A DNA stretch of 64,000 nucleotides from Verrucomicrobiota bacterium (GCA_003176045.1 PSRM01000337.1:1-64000), one strand, 5' to 3'. Shown: positions 7,988 through 17,523, numbered from the stretch's first letter. The notes: generated from the letters alone by a model not told the origin. Numbers and translations: made by a program.

Positions 7988-9748
7988 TCACTCTTTCCTC
8001 GCTACAAACTTCTGAGCATGTGGCGCATCGAAATCGGTAGGCGCCGCGAGGAAGCCTGGTTCATTACCGGTAATGGTGAGGGCGCCATCCTTCAGTTCAT
8101 AAATGGCACAGGCGGTCTGACCCACGTATTGAGGAAATGGACACTCTTTGATGATCATCACCATTTGTTTCGGGGTTGTGTCAAAAAGTGTGATTGTGGC
8201 CTTATACCATTCATTCGTGTTCGCGAGATGAGCCTCCAGAGTGGAGCCCTCGATCACTATCGTCCCGGTTCCTGCATCTCTTCGACCCGCTTCCTTGCCT
8301 CGCCATCTCCCCTGAAGCGCGGTTGGCTCAACCTTGGACGGCTGCGCGGAATTCGATTTTACGCGCCTCCAAACCTCAGTCCATGGATTGCCAACGCCCT
8401 CCTGAGTGATTGTGTCGCCTTCGATCTTGATCTTAAATTTGAAAGCTTTTTCGATCAGTTCCTTGCTGTTCTCGTTCGCATGTTCCACGTGCTCGGTATA
8501 TTCGTTCCCATTGAGTTCATAAGTCCCCCCATGTTGGAAGATAGTCTCTCCGGTGCCAGGATCGAGTTGCGTCACGGACCAGGTGTGGTTGGTAAATGCT
8601 TTGATCCGGCCACCGCCTGCAGGAGGCGCGCCCAAGTTGTTAGGTACGCCGACTAAAATCCAGGCGCCAGTCAGGCCGTTTGGAGCCTGTTTTGCGTCGT
8701 CCGAGCGGGCATCGGTGAGCGTGAGCAAGCCCAGAGTAGCGATCAGCGCGAAGGCCAGGACTGGTCCGCGATTGGTTCTCTTGAATTCTGCGATCATACG
8801 GATTCTTTCTTTTAGTTGATTTCGGTTTTCTACAGCTCCCGCAAGGCTTGGCGCCCAGACGGGCTTGCTGAAATTCTCGAGCAGCTTGAGTATCGTGCCG
8901 CCATACTTCTGGTTTTCGCCCTCACTCGCATACGACAGCGCCAGGGCGTCGCACGCCAACTCGCGATCGGACCGCATCCGGTAAAACGCCAGCCAAACCA
9001 GTGGATTGAACCAGTGCACAATTTGCAAAGCGGTCATCAGCCAGGCGACGAGGATGTCGCGCCGTTTGATATGGGCCAACTCGTGCAGGAACACATAGCG
9101 CAGCTCTTCCGGCGAAAAGTTCCTGATCATGCCGCTCGGCAAGAGCAGCCGCGGACGCAAGAAACCAAAAAGCGACGGAGTTCCCACCGCTTCGGTCTCG
9201 ACCAGCATCACCGGCACACGAACACCTATCTTTTCCTTGCACTCTTCCAGCATCGCGGTCACTCGGGGATCGCTCAGCGGATTCTGGCCCGCAACTCTCC
9301 TCCATAACCTGTTGTGTGCCACCATTACAGATGCGGCCAACCCCATGCACCCCGCTAACCAAATCGCGGCCCACCAAGGCAGTCTCTTTCCGAGCCGGCC
9401 TCCCCACGGTGGCGCTTTGAGACCCGGCTGCGCGCGGCCTGAGTCGGTGCGGGTGGTCGTACCTTGCTCCACAGCAGCCGTAATCTGATTGTCCCCGTGC
9501 GCCCGAGCACGCCAAAACGAACTGGAAAACGCGGGCAGATGCAGCAGATTAAAAACACTCACCGGGGACTGAACCGTCCACGGCAATGCCAGCCGCAGCA
9601 TCACCAGCAACCAAAGCCCATAACGCCACCGTGGCTGCAGCCGCCGTCCAAAAGCCCACTGCGCTCCGAGCACCAGCAGGATGAGCGCGGCACCCTGCCA
9701 GGAAGTCCTCAACAGTAAGTTAAAAAAGTGGTCGCAGAATTGTTGCAT
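7988..9748 (-). CDS. BlaR1/MecR1-like M56 metalloprotease with two C-terminal lipocalin-like domains
   Basis: 586 residues. The N-terminal half has membrane helices typical of peptidase family M56 (WRYGLWLLVMLRLALPW, WWAAIWLAGCMGLAASVMVA) and the zinc motif HELAH (H222, E223, H226) in FLHELAHIKRRD. Instead of the penicillin-binding sensor of classical BlaR1, the C-terminus carries two copies of a TIGR03067-like domain (LTGAWILVGVP... and LQGRWRGKEAG...). In the family, signal binding outside activates the protease, which leads to loss of the BlaI repressor. The upstream gene is a BlaI homologue and the pair shares an operator. The inducing signal here is unknown and is probably not a beta-lactam. 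Confidence 0.85.
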   Translation of the reverse strand: MQQFCDHFFNLLLRTSWQGAALILLVLGAQWAFGRRLQPRWRYGLWLLVMLRLALPWTVQSPVSVFNLLHLPAFSSSFWRARAHGDNQITAAVEQGTTTRTDSGRAQPGLKAPPWGGRLGKRLPWWAAIWLAGCMGLAASVMVAHNRLWRRVAGQNPLSDPRVTAMLEECKEKIGVRVPVMLVETEAVGTPSLFGFLRPRLLLPSGMIRNFSPEELRYVFLHELAHIKRRDILVAWLMTALQIVHWFNPLVWLAFYRMRSDRELACDALALSYASEGENQKYGGTILKLLENFSKPVWAPSLAGAVENRNQLKERIRMIAEFKRTNRGPVLAFALIATLGLLTLTDARSDDAKQAPNGLTGAWILVGVPNNLGAPPAGGGRIKAFTNHTWSVTQLDPGTGETIFQHGGTYELNGNEYTEHVEHANENSKELIEKAFKFKIKIEGDTITQEGVGNPWTEVWRRVKSNSAQPSKVEPTALQGRWRGKEAGRRDAGTGTIVIEGSTLEAHLANTNEWYKATITLFDTTPKQMVMIIKECPFPQYVGQTACAIYELKDGALTITGNEPGFLAAPTDFDAPHAQKFVARKE

Positions 9749-9763
9749 AGGTGTCCGAAAAAA

Positions 9764-10159
9764 TTAGAACTCATCGGTCTTTTTCTTGCCGGATTCTTTC
9801 AACAGCCGTCGTAGCTCGCGAATCTCTTCCTCCGACAGCTTCTTCCTCTCCACGAAATGCGCCAGCATCGGTTTGAGAGAACCGCCAAAAACTCGTTCCA
9901 GAAACGACGTGCTCGCTGCCTCGATACAATCCTCCTCCATGACCATGGGACGGTAGAGATAAAGCCGTCCTTCCTTGCGAAATCCAATCGCGCCTTTTTT
10001 CACAAGGCGATTCAAAAAAGCCTTCACGGTTTTGGGATGCCAGGTAGGGTCGCGCCGTGTCAGAAATTCGATGATCTGGCCCGCCGAGCACGGGGCCTGC
10101 GCCCAAAGCACCCTCATCAGTTCCCATTCTGTATCTGAGATGCGTGGAACTCTGATCAT
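9764..10159 (-). CDS. BlaI/MecI family transcriptional repressor
   Basis: 131 residues from the ATG at 10159; a GTG at 10189 lies inside the operator and is less likely. The winged-helix signature is clear: ISDTEWELMRVLWAQAPCSAGQIIEFL, followed by HPKTVKAFLNRLVKKGAIG and GRLYLYRP. BlaI-type repressors bind as dimers to dyads and are inactivated through their M56 partner. Here the partner starts 15 bases downstream, so the two genes form an operon. A perfect dyad just upstream supports autorepression. Confidence 0.92.
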   Translation of the reverse strand: MIRVPRISDTEWELMRVLWAQAPCSAGQIIEFLTRRDPTWHPKTVKAFLNRLVKKGAIGFRKEGRLYLYRPMVMEEDCIEAASTSFLERVFGGSLKPMLAHFVERKKLSEEEIRELRRLLKESGKKKTDEF

Positions 10160-10178
10160 AATTACGCAACGCTTACAT

Positions 10179-10202
10179 TTGTAATCCACATAAGGATTAC
10201 AA
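10179..10202. promoter_or_regulatory. Probable BlaI operator
   Basis: TTGTAATCC, six bases, then GGATTACAA form a perfect inverted repeat with 9-base arms, 20 bases upstream of the blaI-like start codon. Partial extra copies (TTACATT before it, TAGTAATC after it) extend the symmetry. Known BlaI/MecI operators are similar AT-rich TACA/TGTA dyads. Confidence 0.75.
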
Positions 10203-10258
10203 TAGTAATCTTAAGCCGTCAATAGATTTTTTGAAATATTTTTTGGATGCAGATTTTT

Positions 10259-10327
10259 CAACCGCGAATGGACGCGAATGGACGCTAATGACAGCGATTC
10301 GCCGACATTGGCGTTCATTCGCGGTTT
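10259..10327. repeat. Inverted repeat of GCGAATG / CATTCGC units
   Basis: AACCGCGAATGGACGCGAA on the left is mirrored by GGCGTTCATTCGCGGTTT on the right. It lies between the BlaI promoter region and the end of the next gene and could act as a terminator-like hairpin. Related ATTAGCG tandems occur at 5578-5600 and 53505-53537. Confidence 0.75.
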
Positions 10328-10361
10328 ATTTTGTCCGATGCCTATCCGAAGCAAAAGCGGT

Positions 10362-11555
10362 CTAGGACGCTGCGACGGCGCTCACCTCACCCGTTTCAGG
10401 CGGCCGCCCCAGTCTGATGCGCGGGAGCAAAAGCATGGCTCCGACAAAGAGCGCGATGCCGGTGCCGGTGATGAGGATGCCTTGCAATCGGGTGTGTATC
10501 GCCGCCAGGAGGGTGACTGCCAGAATCGCCCCGGCAGGCAAAACGGCACCGAACAGCTCCAGCCGCCAGCCCATGAGCGTGATCGCGCGGCCCGCCACTA
10601 CCGTCAGCACCAGCGCCGCCGAGCCACAAATCGCCGCCTGCAGCGAAATGAATTCCTGAGCGAAGTACATCAGCGGGTAAGCACCGGTAAATGTTCCGAG
10701 GATCAGCAACAGCATCCAACGATCGAAGTTGTGGAGCCGGAACGCGTAGGCGACGAGCCCAAGCACCAAGCCGAAAATGACCACGCTGGAGGGGCCCAGC
10801 CAGGTCAGCTCGCCCAGGCGATCAATCGGCGCGATTCCCAAAACGTCCAGCGCGATAGGCCGCCCGAACAGGAGCTGTCTGTAATCCCACGTATAGACCG
10901 TCTGACCTTTGCTGCGGACGTACTTGGTCGGTTGGAGGGACAGTTCCAGCATCCGGACGTCCGATCCCACCGCAGTTAGATCAATATGAAAGGTGTCCAG
11001 AATGTCGCTCGGAGGAATTTGCACGTTGTAAAGCCCCTTGCCGACGGCCGAATAGGCTATGGTCATTGGCGTTACTTGCGCAGGCAGCGTGCCGAACCAA
11101 ACGAGTTTATCACCGCGAATTTCGACCGAATCGCTGGGCCGGCCATTGACGGCCACTGTCAGATCAGCCAGCGAAATAATCTGCGGCGGCAGCGGCAGGA
11201 GCACCTCACATTCACCACCGCGGGGATTGCGCGCGTCGAATTTTGCCGAAAGTTGGGCGGTATATATGGATTCCGGCTGAGCCGTGCCGACACTCAAGCC
11301 AGGCTTCAGCGATACGGTGGCCGCGAAGTTTTTCACGGTTGCCACGGCTCGGGCCGGGGTATTGGCTGCGCCTTCGCTGGGCGCCTGCGCCGCGGATGCA
11401 GGCGCCGGCTTGACGTTGTATCTCATGCTGGTCTGCAAAGCGCGGCTCTTGGCCTTGGACAGCGCGGGCAGCAGCAGGGCCGCCAGCAAGGCAATGATGG
11501 ATATGACAACCAGCAGTTCGATTAGTGTAAAGGCAGGACGATGCGGAAGCTTCAT
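10362..11555 (-). CDS. Prepilin-like N-terminus fused to a multi-pass membrane protein
   Basis: 397 residues from ATG 11555; a GTG two codons upstream is possible. Residues 3-35 are a type IV prepilin/pseudopilin N-terminus (RPAFTLIELLVVISIIALLA), with Ala rather than Gly before the Phe. Such sequences are normally followed by a pilin globular domain. Here residues about 36-235 form a soluble, probably periplasmic region rich in beta-type sequence, followed by about five hydrophobic helices (for example SSVVIFGLVLGLVAYAF and WMLLLILGTFTGAYPL). The helical part weakly recalls inner-membrane stress proteins of the CreD type, but I cannot assign it. The retained prepilin signal could simply be the first membrane anchor. 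Confidence 0.7.
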   Translation of the reverse strand: MKLPHRPAFTLIELLVVISIIALLAALLLPALSKAKSRALQTSMRYNVKPAPASAAQAPSEGAANTPARAVATVKNFAATVSLKPGLSVGTAQPESIYTAQLSAKFDARNPRGGECEVLLPLPPQIISLADLTVAVNGRPSDSVEIRGDKLVWFGTLPAQVTPMTIAYSAVGKGLYNVQIPPSDILDTFHIDLTAVGSDVRMLELSLQPTKYVRSKGQTVYTWDYRQLLFGRPIALDVLGIAPIDRLGELTWLGPSSVVIFGLVLGLVAYAFRLHNFDRWMLLLILGTFTGAYPLMYFAQEFISLQAAICGSAALVLTVVAGRAITLMGWRLELFGAVLPAGAILAVTLLAAIHTRLQGILITGTGIALFVGAMLLLPRIRLGRPPETGEVSAVAAS

Positions 11556-11926
11556 AATCACCCCATAGGTTTATGACCGTCACATTTAAAGCATTGCCAA
11601 TGCCAGCGGCGAGTTTGGGCCAATTCCCGTTGAATTCTCAACCTCAAGAGCCGCCAAGGAGTGAATTTCGCGCATTATATGCGTGAGATTCGCGCGCTTC
11701 TGCACTACACCCGGGAGCTTAACCCGGATTTTTTTATGACCGCTGTAGGGGACGACGTTAGGAGTCCCTTTCTGGCGTCGCGTTCAAAAAGAGGACTCCT
11801 TACGTCGTCCCCTACAGGATGTCGGAGGTTCCAAGGTGGTATATACCTCTGGCGTGCTTCGCGCCAGAGACGTCGTTCCCATTTAACTCAATTAACTTAA
11901 TTAACTCAGTTAACCCAATTGACTCT
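11556..11926. other. Intergenic region with one hairpin element and a TTAACT tandem
   Basis: No gene is supported. It contains the hairpin described at 11744-11816 and, at about 11880-11925, a degenerate tandem of TTAACTCAA-type units just before the end of the efflux operon. Confidence 0.6.
11744..11816. repeat. TGTAGGGGACGACGT hairpin family, copy 1
   Basis: TGTAGGGGACGACGTTAGGA at the left is mirrored by TCCTTACGTCGTCCCCTACA at the right, around a loop with GGCGTCGCGTTC. Related copies lie at 17524-17581 (left arm shortened), 23634-23706 and 54863-54928 (left arm shortened). Confidence 0.92.
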
Positions 11927-13603
11927 TTAGTTGCGGCCTTGTGCCGCACCCTGCGACTGCCACCCTCCGCCCAGAGCCTTGGCCAGCAGGATCGTGGAGA
12001 CCGCTCGCTGGCCGTTCAACTGTGTTTGCTGGCGCTCGGCGTCCAAAGCCGCCCGTTGGGCGTCCACCACATCCAGGTAGCTGGTCAGTCCTTTTTGGTA
12101 GCGTTCGGTTGCGAGAGTGGAGGTGTCGCGAGCAGAAACCAGGGCGCGATTTACCGCTTCGCTCTGCGTCGCGAGAGTCTCTAAGTCTGACAGGGAGTCT
12201 TCTACTTCCTCGAAGGCTTTGAGGATGGAGTTGCGGTAGGTTGCGACGTTTTGGTCATACCGGGCTTCGGCGGCCTTCAGGTTCGCACGGTTGCGCCCTC
12301 CCTGGAAAACGGGCACTGAGATGCTCGGACCGAACGCGGCCACGTGGCTGGGCCAATTGACAATCGTGCTCAAATCAACACTTGCATAGCCTGCCGAGCC
12401 GGTGAGTGTGATTACCGGGAAGAAAGCCGCTTTGGCGACTCCGATGCGGGCGTTCGCAGCCTGCAGATTGCGCTCAGCCTCGACGATGTCGGGGCGGCGT
12501 TGTAACAAATCCGATCGCAAGCCGGCCGGAACCTGGGGAGGAATGACATTCAGAGTTTTGGCTATCACGGAGAAACTCGCCGGCGGCTGGCCACACAAAA
12601 CCGCCAACGCATGTTCCACTTCAGCGCGGCTGCGCGTGACAGCCTGGAGCTCGGCTTCGACATTCGCGAGTTCGGTTCGCGCGCGGCTAACATCCATTTC
12701 GTTTACCAGGCCGGCTTTGTAGCGCGTCTCCTGAAGCCGCAAGGCATCCTGACGCAAGGCGACGGTTGTCTCGATTACCTTCTTCTCGTTATCCAGAGAG
12801 CGCAGGGACTGGTAATCGCGGGCGACATCTGCGGTGAGCGTCAGCAGAACGGCCTCCAAGTCCGCGGCCGCCGCGCCGGCATCCGCTTTTGATGCTTCAA
12901 CATTGCGTCGCACGCGACCCCAAACATCCAGCTCGTAGTGCAAATCGAACGAGGTGCTGAAATCATCGAAATTGGAATCCAGGTGCGCAGTATTCGCCCG
13001 GTTTTCGCTTAGCCGGTTCCTGGAGTAGGCGCCATTGGCCGCGATGTTTGGATAAAGATCGGCTTTGCTCACTCGGGCCAAAGCACGGGCCTCGGTGACG
13101 CGGGCTGTCGCGCGTTTCAGGTCCTGGTTGGCGTGGACCGCTTCGGTTTCGAGGGCATTAAGCTCGGCGTCCTGGAAGATCGTCCACCATTCCGTTGGCA
13201 GGACGGGGGCGTTGGTTGCAACAATGGTTTCCTTCCAGTTCACCGGATTTGAAACTGTTGGACGAGAGTAATTCGGGCCCACGGCGCAGCCGGCGAGAAA
13301 GAGCAGGCCGAGAACGAGCGCAACTGCATTTGAAGCATATCTCGAGCACCTTGAGACTGACGTCGTAGCGCAGGCTTCCAGCCTGCTGTATCGCGGGTTT
13401 CCAACCCGCGGGCGCTCGAATGCACTGGCACGCCTGACCTGCTGGCACGCCTGCCGACTGGAAGTCGGCGATACAGCAGGTTGGAAACCTGCGCTACGGG
13501 CGCGGCCGCTCGCGCCTGCCCTAATGGCGGCAGCATCAACATGCGCCCATAGAGAGTAAGCCGCCCGGGTTGAATTGGGATCAATGCAGAATTGGGAGAT
13601 CAT
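11927..13603 (-). CDS. Outer-membrane efflux lipoprotein, NodT/TolC type
   Basis: 558 residues. From about residue 107 it matches outer membrane factor lipoproteins (GCAVGPNYSRPTV, LDVWGRVRRNVEASKADAGA, RRPDIVEAERNLQAANARIGVAKAAFFP, GRNRANLKAAEARYDQNVATYRN). It would form the outer-membrane channel for the adaptor and ABC transporter encoded upstream. Its ATG at 13603 overlaps the adaptor stop codon (ATGA), which supports this distant start. The lipobox LAGC therefore lies at about residue 103-106, far later than normal. The intervening 60 or so residues are translated from a hairpin repeat (FQPAVSPTSSRQ and similar), and no other ATG lies between the repeat and the lipobox. Confidence 0.88.
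   Translation of the reverse strand: MISQFCIDPNSTRAAYSLWAHVDAAAIRAGASGRARSAGFQPAVSPTSSRQACQQVRRASAFERPRVGNPRYSRLEACATTSVSRCSRYASNAVALVLGLLFLAGCAVGPNYSRPTVSNPVNWKETIVATNAPVLPTEWWTIFQDAELNALETEAVHANQDLKRATARVTEARALARVSKADLYPNIAANGAYSRNRLSENRANTAHLDSNFDDFSTSFDLHYELDVWGRVRRNVEASKADAGAAAADLEAVLLTLTADVARDYQSLRSLDNEKKVIETTVALRQDALRLQETRYKAGLVNEMDVSRARTELANVEAELQAVTRSRAEVEHALAVLCGQPPASFSVIAKTLNVIPPQVPAGLRSDLLQRRPDIVEAERNLQAANARIGVAKAAFFPVITLTGSAGYASVDLSTIVNWPSHVAAFGPSISVPVFQGGRNRANLKAAEARYDQNVATYRNSILKAFEEVEDSLSDLETLATQSEAVNRALVSARDTSTLATERYQKGLTSYLDVVDAQRAALDAERQQTQLNGQRAVSTILLAKALGGGWQSQGAAQGRN
13366..13502. repeat. GCTTCCAGCC hairpin element inside the signal-peptide coding region
   Basis: GTAGCGCAGGCTTCCAGCCT at the left is mirrored imperfectly by CAGGTTGGAAACCTGCGCTAC at the right, with inner GGGTTTCCAACCCGC and GCCGACTGGAAGTCGGC hairpins. 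A shorter relative lies at 60734-60788. The whole element is in frame in the outer-membrane lipoprotein gene. Confidence 0.88.
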
Positions 13604-14550
13604 ATTTTACCTTTCGCCTGAGCAAGTTGCAGGACTGGTTTCACTCTGGCCGCGACGGCCGGGATGTCCGATTTCACGAACATATCCACTTGTTGACCCA
13701 CATACACGGGCCGGTCCTTGGGACGTTCGAAAGAATAAATTACCTGTAGCACGCGCGTGTCCACACGTTCGTTGCCTGAGCCGGTCAACGAGACCTTCGG
13801 CACGACGTATGGCTCGATGCGCACGAAGCTCAACTCAATGGGCCTGGTCGTATCGCCTTTGACATACGCCGTTGCCTTCTGCCCTTTTTGCAAGCGCGCC
13901 GCGTTCTGTTCGTCTATGTCGGCGCGCACCTGAAGATGATCCACGTCGCCAAGAACCATCGCGGGATTCTTCGGGGCGGTAGAAGCGTATTCCCCAGTCC
14001 GAATGTTGACCTGAAGGATGGCGCCGTCACGTGGGGCGAGTACCGTGAGGCGAGCCAGGCACACCCGGTTCTGAGCGACCTGGGCGCGCGCCGCTTCGAG
14101 CTGCGCCTGGGCCACGGCCACATCGTTTTGCCGGGTCCGGACTTCCTCTTCGCTGACCGCGCGGCGATCATTCACATTTTCGAGCCGCGCCAATTGATCC
14201 TGCAGCCTACGTAGCGTGGCCTCGGCCACATGCGCGTTTGCGAGATTCACGTTCAATTGCGCGTTCAATTCGCGATCATCCAGCGTGAAGAGCGGCTGGC
14301 CTTCCTTCACGAAATCCCAGACCTTCACGTGAACTTTCGTTACCAGTCCCGCTTCGGGGACTCCGACGGCTACGTTCTCGCTCAGGGCTTCGACAATGCC
14401 CGAGGCCGCGACGCTGAGTTCGTAGGGCTTGGGTGATGGGTCAATCGGCGGCGCCATTATCGGCGACTGGCCGCGCAGGCGCGCCGCCATGATGGCGGTC
14501 CCTGCGATGCCCGCGACGGCAAGATAGAATGTTGTTTTTTTCAATAGCAT
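13600..14550 (-). CDS. HlyD/DevB-type membrane fusion protein
   Basis: 316 residues. An N-terminal membrane anchor (TTFYLAVAGIAGTAIMAA) is followed by a barrel-sandwich half (ASGIVEALSENVAVGVPEAG and VKEGQPLFTLDDRELNAQL), a coiled-coil hairpin (about residues 115-175, rich in Ala/Gln/Leu/Arg), the second sandwich half (LTVLAPRDGAILQVNIRTGE) and a beta-barrel domain. It would link the inner-membrane ABC transporter to the outer-membrane channel. The stop overlaps the next start by four bases, and the ATPase gene ends 26 bases upstream, so the operon is tight. The substrate is unknown; the arrangement resembles DevBCA- or MacAB-type exporters. Confidence 0.9.
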   Translation of the reverse strand: MLLKKTTFYLAVAGIAGTAIMAARLRGQSPIMAPPIDPSPKPYELSVAASGIVEALSENVAVGVPEAGLVTKVHVKVWDFVKEGQPLFTLDDRELNAQLNVNLANAHVAEATLRRLQDQLARLENVNDRRAVSEEEVRTRQNDVAVAQAQLEAARAQVAQNRVCLARLTVLAPRDGAILQVNIRTGEYASTAPKNPAMVLGDVDHLQVRADIDEQNAARLQKGQKATAYVKGDTTRPIELSFVRIEPYVVPKVSLTGSGNERVDTRVLQVIYSFERPKDRPVYVGQQVDMFVKSDIPAVAARVKPVLQLAQAKGKI

Positions 14551-14576
14551 AAGTTTCTCCGTGTTCGATGTGCGTT

Positions 14577-15290
<714 letters not shown>

Positions 15291-15363
15291 AGGTTTTGCG
15301 AATTTTTATTCTGCCTCTTTACTACCACGCGTTTGAAAATCTCGAAATAATGCTTCGGGATTA

Positions 15364-16503
15364 CTATCCACGAAACACGATGGCGGGTTCGAGGTTGCGG
15401 ATCTTGCGGATGCCCAGGGAGGCGGCCAGCCAGCAGATGAAGAGGATGGCAGCGAGAGTAATCAGAGGCAGTTGCCAGGGGAGGAAGAACGGGGGCATGC
15501 CTTTTTTCAGGACGATCAGTCCGAAAACCGTGGCCAGTCCAACGCCGCAACCGTAGCCAATCAGGCCGACCGTGAAAGTCTGGAGCATGATCATGCGGGC
15601 GAGGATCCCGTCGGAGGCGCCCATGGCTTTGAGCGCGCCGAGATTGCGCAGGTTTTCCAGAACGAAGGAATAAAAGGTCTGGCTGCTGATCGCCAGGCCG
15701 ACGACGAACCCCAGCACCACGGTGGCGCCGAAGGCCACTGGAATTCCCGTGTTTTTGATGTACCACCAGATGCTGAGCCAAAAGAATTCGTTTTTGGTGT
15801 AGGCTTTGAGACCGGTGGCCTGGTTGATTCGGCGGGCTACCTGCGCGGGATCCTGCCCAGGCGCCGCTCCGGCCAGGACGCACGAGAGCATCTTGCGGGT
15901 GCTGGGCGCATATTGAACGGCCTGGTCGTAAGTGGTGAACAGGTAGGGGTTGCCGCTGAAGGACATGCGCGTCTTGCAGATTCCCACCACGCGCGCTTCC
16001 CGGTCGTTAATCTCGAAAGTTTCGCCCAGTCCAATTGGCTTCGCCGGGTCGTGGCTTAGTTTTTTCGAGCCATACTCGTCAAGGATGACAGTGTTGGGCA
16101 GCCGCAGGTCGTCGAGCCGGCCCTGGATGATGTCGCGCGGAGCGCCCGCGAAAGTGGTGGCGTCAATGCCGATGAGCTGCACGAATTTGAACGAGCCGTC
16201 GCGCATGTGCGTGCGCAAATTGCCCTGGTAAAGCGGCGCGGCCCAGGCAACGCCCTCCACCGAGCGGACCCGGCCGACGTCGGTGTCACGCATGGCTTCG
16301 GTGTCGTTGACCTGCTCGACCATGGGGTCCACGACCCAGATCGGCGCGCCCACGTTATCAAGTGTCGAGCCGCACCACTGCATGATGCCGCAAAAGATGG
16401 CGGCCTGTTCGGTCATCAGGAGCGCGGCAAAGGTCAGGCCGCTGATGAGCATGATGTACTTGGCTTTGTCGCCGAGAAGCATTTTAAGAGCGAGGTTGAG
16501 CAT
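15364..16503 (-). CDS. FtsX/DevC-type ABC transporter permease
   Basis: 379 residues. One N-terminal membrane helix (KYIMLISGLTFAALLMTEQA), a large periplasmic domain of about 220 residues (MacB periplasmic core type, with VVDPMVEQVNDTEAMRDTDV), then three C-terminal helices (VAFGATVVLGFVVGLAISSQ, LIGYGCGVGLATVFGLIVL, LITLAAILFICWLAASLGI). This topology is standard for MacB/DevC permeases, which move substrate from the periplasm by mechanotransmission rather than through a channel of their own. First gene of the efflux operon. Confidence 0.93.
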   Translation of the reverse strand: MLNLALKMLLGDKAKYIMLISGLTFAALLMTEQAAIFCGIMQWCGSTLDNVGAPIWVVDPMVEQVNDTEAMRDTDVGRVRSVEGVAWAAPLYQGNLRTHMRDGSFKFVQLIGIDATTFAGAPRDIIQGRLDDLRLPNTVILDEYGSKKLSHDPAKPIGLGETFEINDREARVVGICKTRMSFSGNPYLFTTYDQAVQYAPSTRKMLSCVLAGAAPGQDPAQVARRINQATGLKAYTKNEFFWLSIWWYIKNTGIPVAFGATVVLGFVVGLAISSQTFYSFVLENLRNLGALKAMGASDGILARMIMLQTFTVGLIGYGCGVGLATVFGLIVLKKGMPPFFLPWQLPLITLAAILFICWLAASLGIRKIRNLEPAIVFRG

Positions 16504-16613
16504 AGGATTTAAGTGTTGATCAATTGTTTATTAACTCGGCCTCGGGTCACGCCAATCGGAAGCGAAGAACAGAATCCAGAAGAGAACGAAATAGAATACG
16601 AGTATTGATGTCA

Positions 16614-17291
16614 TCATAACGGTATTGCTTGTTGAATGGTTTTGAGTTGATTTCCTACGCCGGCGCGCCCAGTCAACGGGAGCGAGGCGGACAGCTTGCG
16701 CTTTGCAAAGGCTGGATAATAGTGAACGGCGAGATAGCCCGTCGTCAGCAGCAGAAGTGGAATGAGCGAACCGAGGCCCAGGTGATCGAGCAGGCGCGTA
16801 ATCTTCTGCATTTGATCGCTGAAAAGCGCGCCCAATGCCAGATAGGCACCCGAATAAAGCGTCGAGCTGAGAAAATCCAGCAATAGAAATCGGCTGGTGC
16901 TCATACCGAAGGCGCCCGCAAGCGGCGGCGCTATAACACTGAGGCCCGGAACGAATTTGGCGACGATCACGAACGGGCTGCTGTGACGCGAAAATCGGCG
17001 CTCCATTCTTTGGAGGCTCGCGGCGTTGAAAAGGCCGAGGCGGCAGATCAGACGCATGGCGCGGTTACCTCCACGGCGGCCAATAAAGAACCATATTGAA
17101 TCGGCCAGCACACATGCCAAAACTGCGAGGCCGCCTATCGTTGCGGTCTGTGCTTCGCCGGTCGCACAAAGCGCCCCCGCGGCCAGCAGGGACGGCGCGG
17201 CGGGAACTGGGAGCCCTGCCTGTTCCAGAAAAACGATCAGGCACAACGCGGCGGTGCTGTGACTGAAAGAGAATGTAGCAATGGGATTCAT
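16614..17291 (-). CDS. DedA family membrane protein
   Basis: 225 residues with four to five hydrophobic segments. It carries DedA/SNARE-associated features: FLEQAGLPVPAAPSLLAAGAL near the start, the re-entrant ADSIWFFIGRRGG with the basic stretch after it, and FVPGLSVIAPPLAGAFGMS. DedA proteins act as membrane transporters or lipid scramblases linked to envelope homeostasis; the substrate here is unknown. The C-terminal tail after the last helix is short and basic. It starts 788 bases upstream of the efflux permease start, in the same orientation. Confidence 0.88.
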   Translation of the reverse strand: MNPIATFSFSHSTAALCLIVFLEQAGLPVPAAPSLLAAGALCATGEAQTATIGGLAVLACVLADSIWFFIGRRGGNRAMRLICRLGLFNAASLQRMERRFSRHSSPFVIVAKFVPGLSVIAPPLAGAFGMSTSRFLLLDFLSSTLYSGAYLALGALFSDQMQKITRLLDHLGLGSLIPLLLLTTGYLAVHYYPAFAKRKLSASLPLTGRAGVGNQLKTIQQAIPL

Positions 17292-17417
17292 GCGACTGCC
17301 TCGCGTCCGAATTTCAACGTTTCATTTTTCATGGGAGAGTTTTACCGCGAGTTTGCGGATCGTGGAATAGCGCTTAGGTATTAGGTCCGAATGTAGCAGC
17401 CGAGGTGACGAGGCTCC

Positions 17418-17522
17418 CCCAGAACGTAACTTTGCAGGACAACCGGCCGGGGATTCTCCCTCTCCCCTTCGGAAGGGGAGAGGGTCGGGGTGAGGGGTCT
17501 TTCTCGGCAGAGCCGTTCATGG
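17418..17522. repeat. 105-bp dispersed element with CCCTTCGGAAGGG hairpin
   Basis: The unit begins CCCCAGAACGTAAC, contains CTCTCCCCTTCGGAAGGGGA, and ends with GGGTCTTTCTCGGCAGAGCC. A near-identical unit lies at 43308-43412, about 26 kb away; shorter relatives with only the hairpin lie at 42934-42994, 43210-43278 and 54799-54846. Confidence 0.9.
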
Positions 17523-17523
17523 G

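Noticed and set aside
10278-10979. 233-codon + strand frame opposite the prepilin-like gene
   Set aside because: Its composition (Arg, Gln, Asp-rich) and lack of motifs mark it as a shadow; the - strand has a prepilin signal and membrane helices.
16681-16700. Possible further copy of the GCGGACAGC palindrome in the dedA gene
   Set aside because: Only the left half (GGCGGACAGCTTG) is similar; the right half reads CGCTTTGC, so this could be chance.
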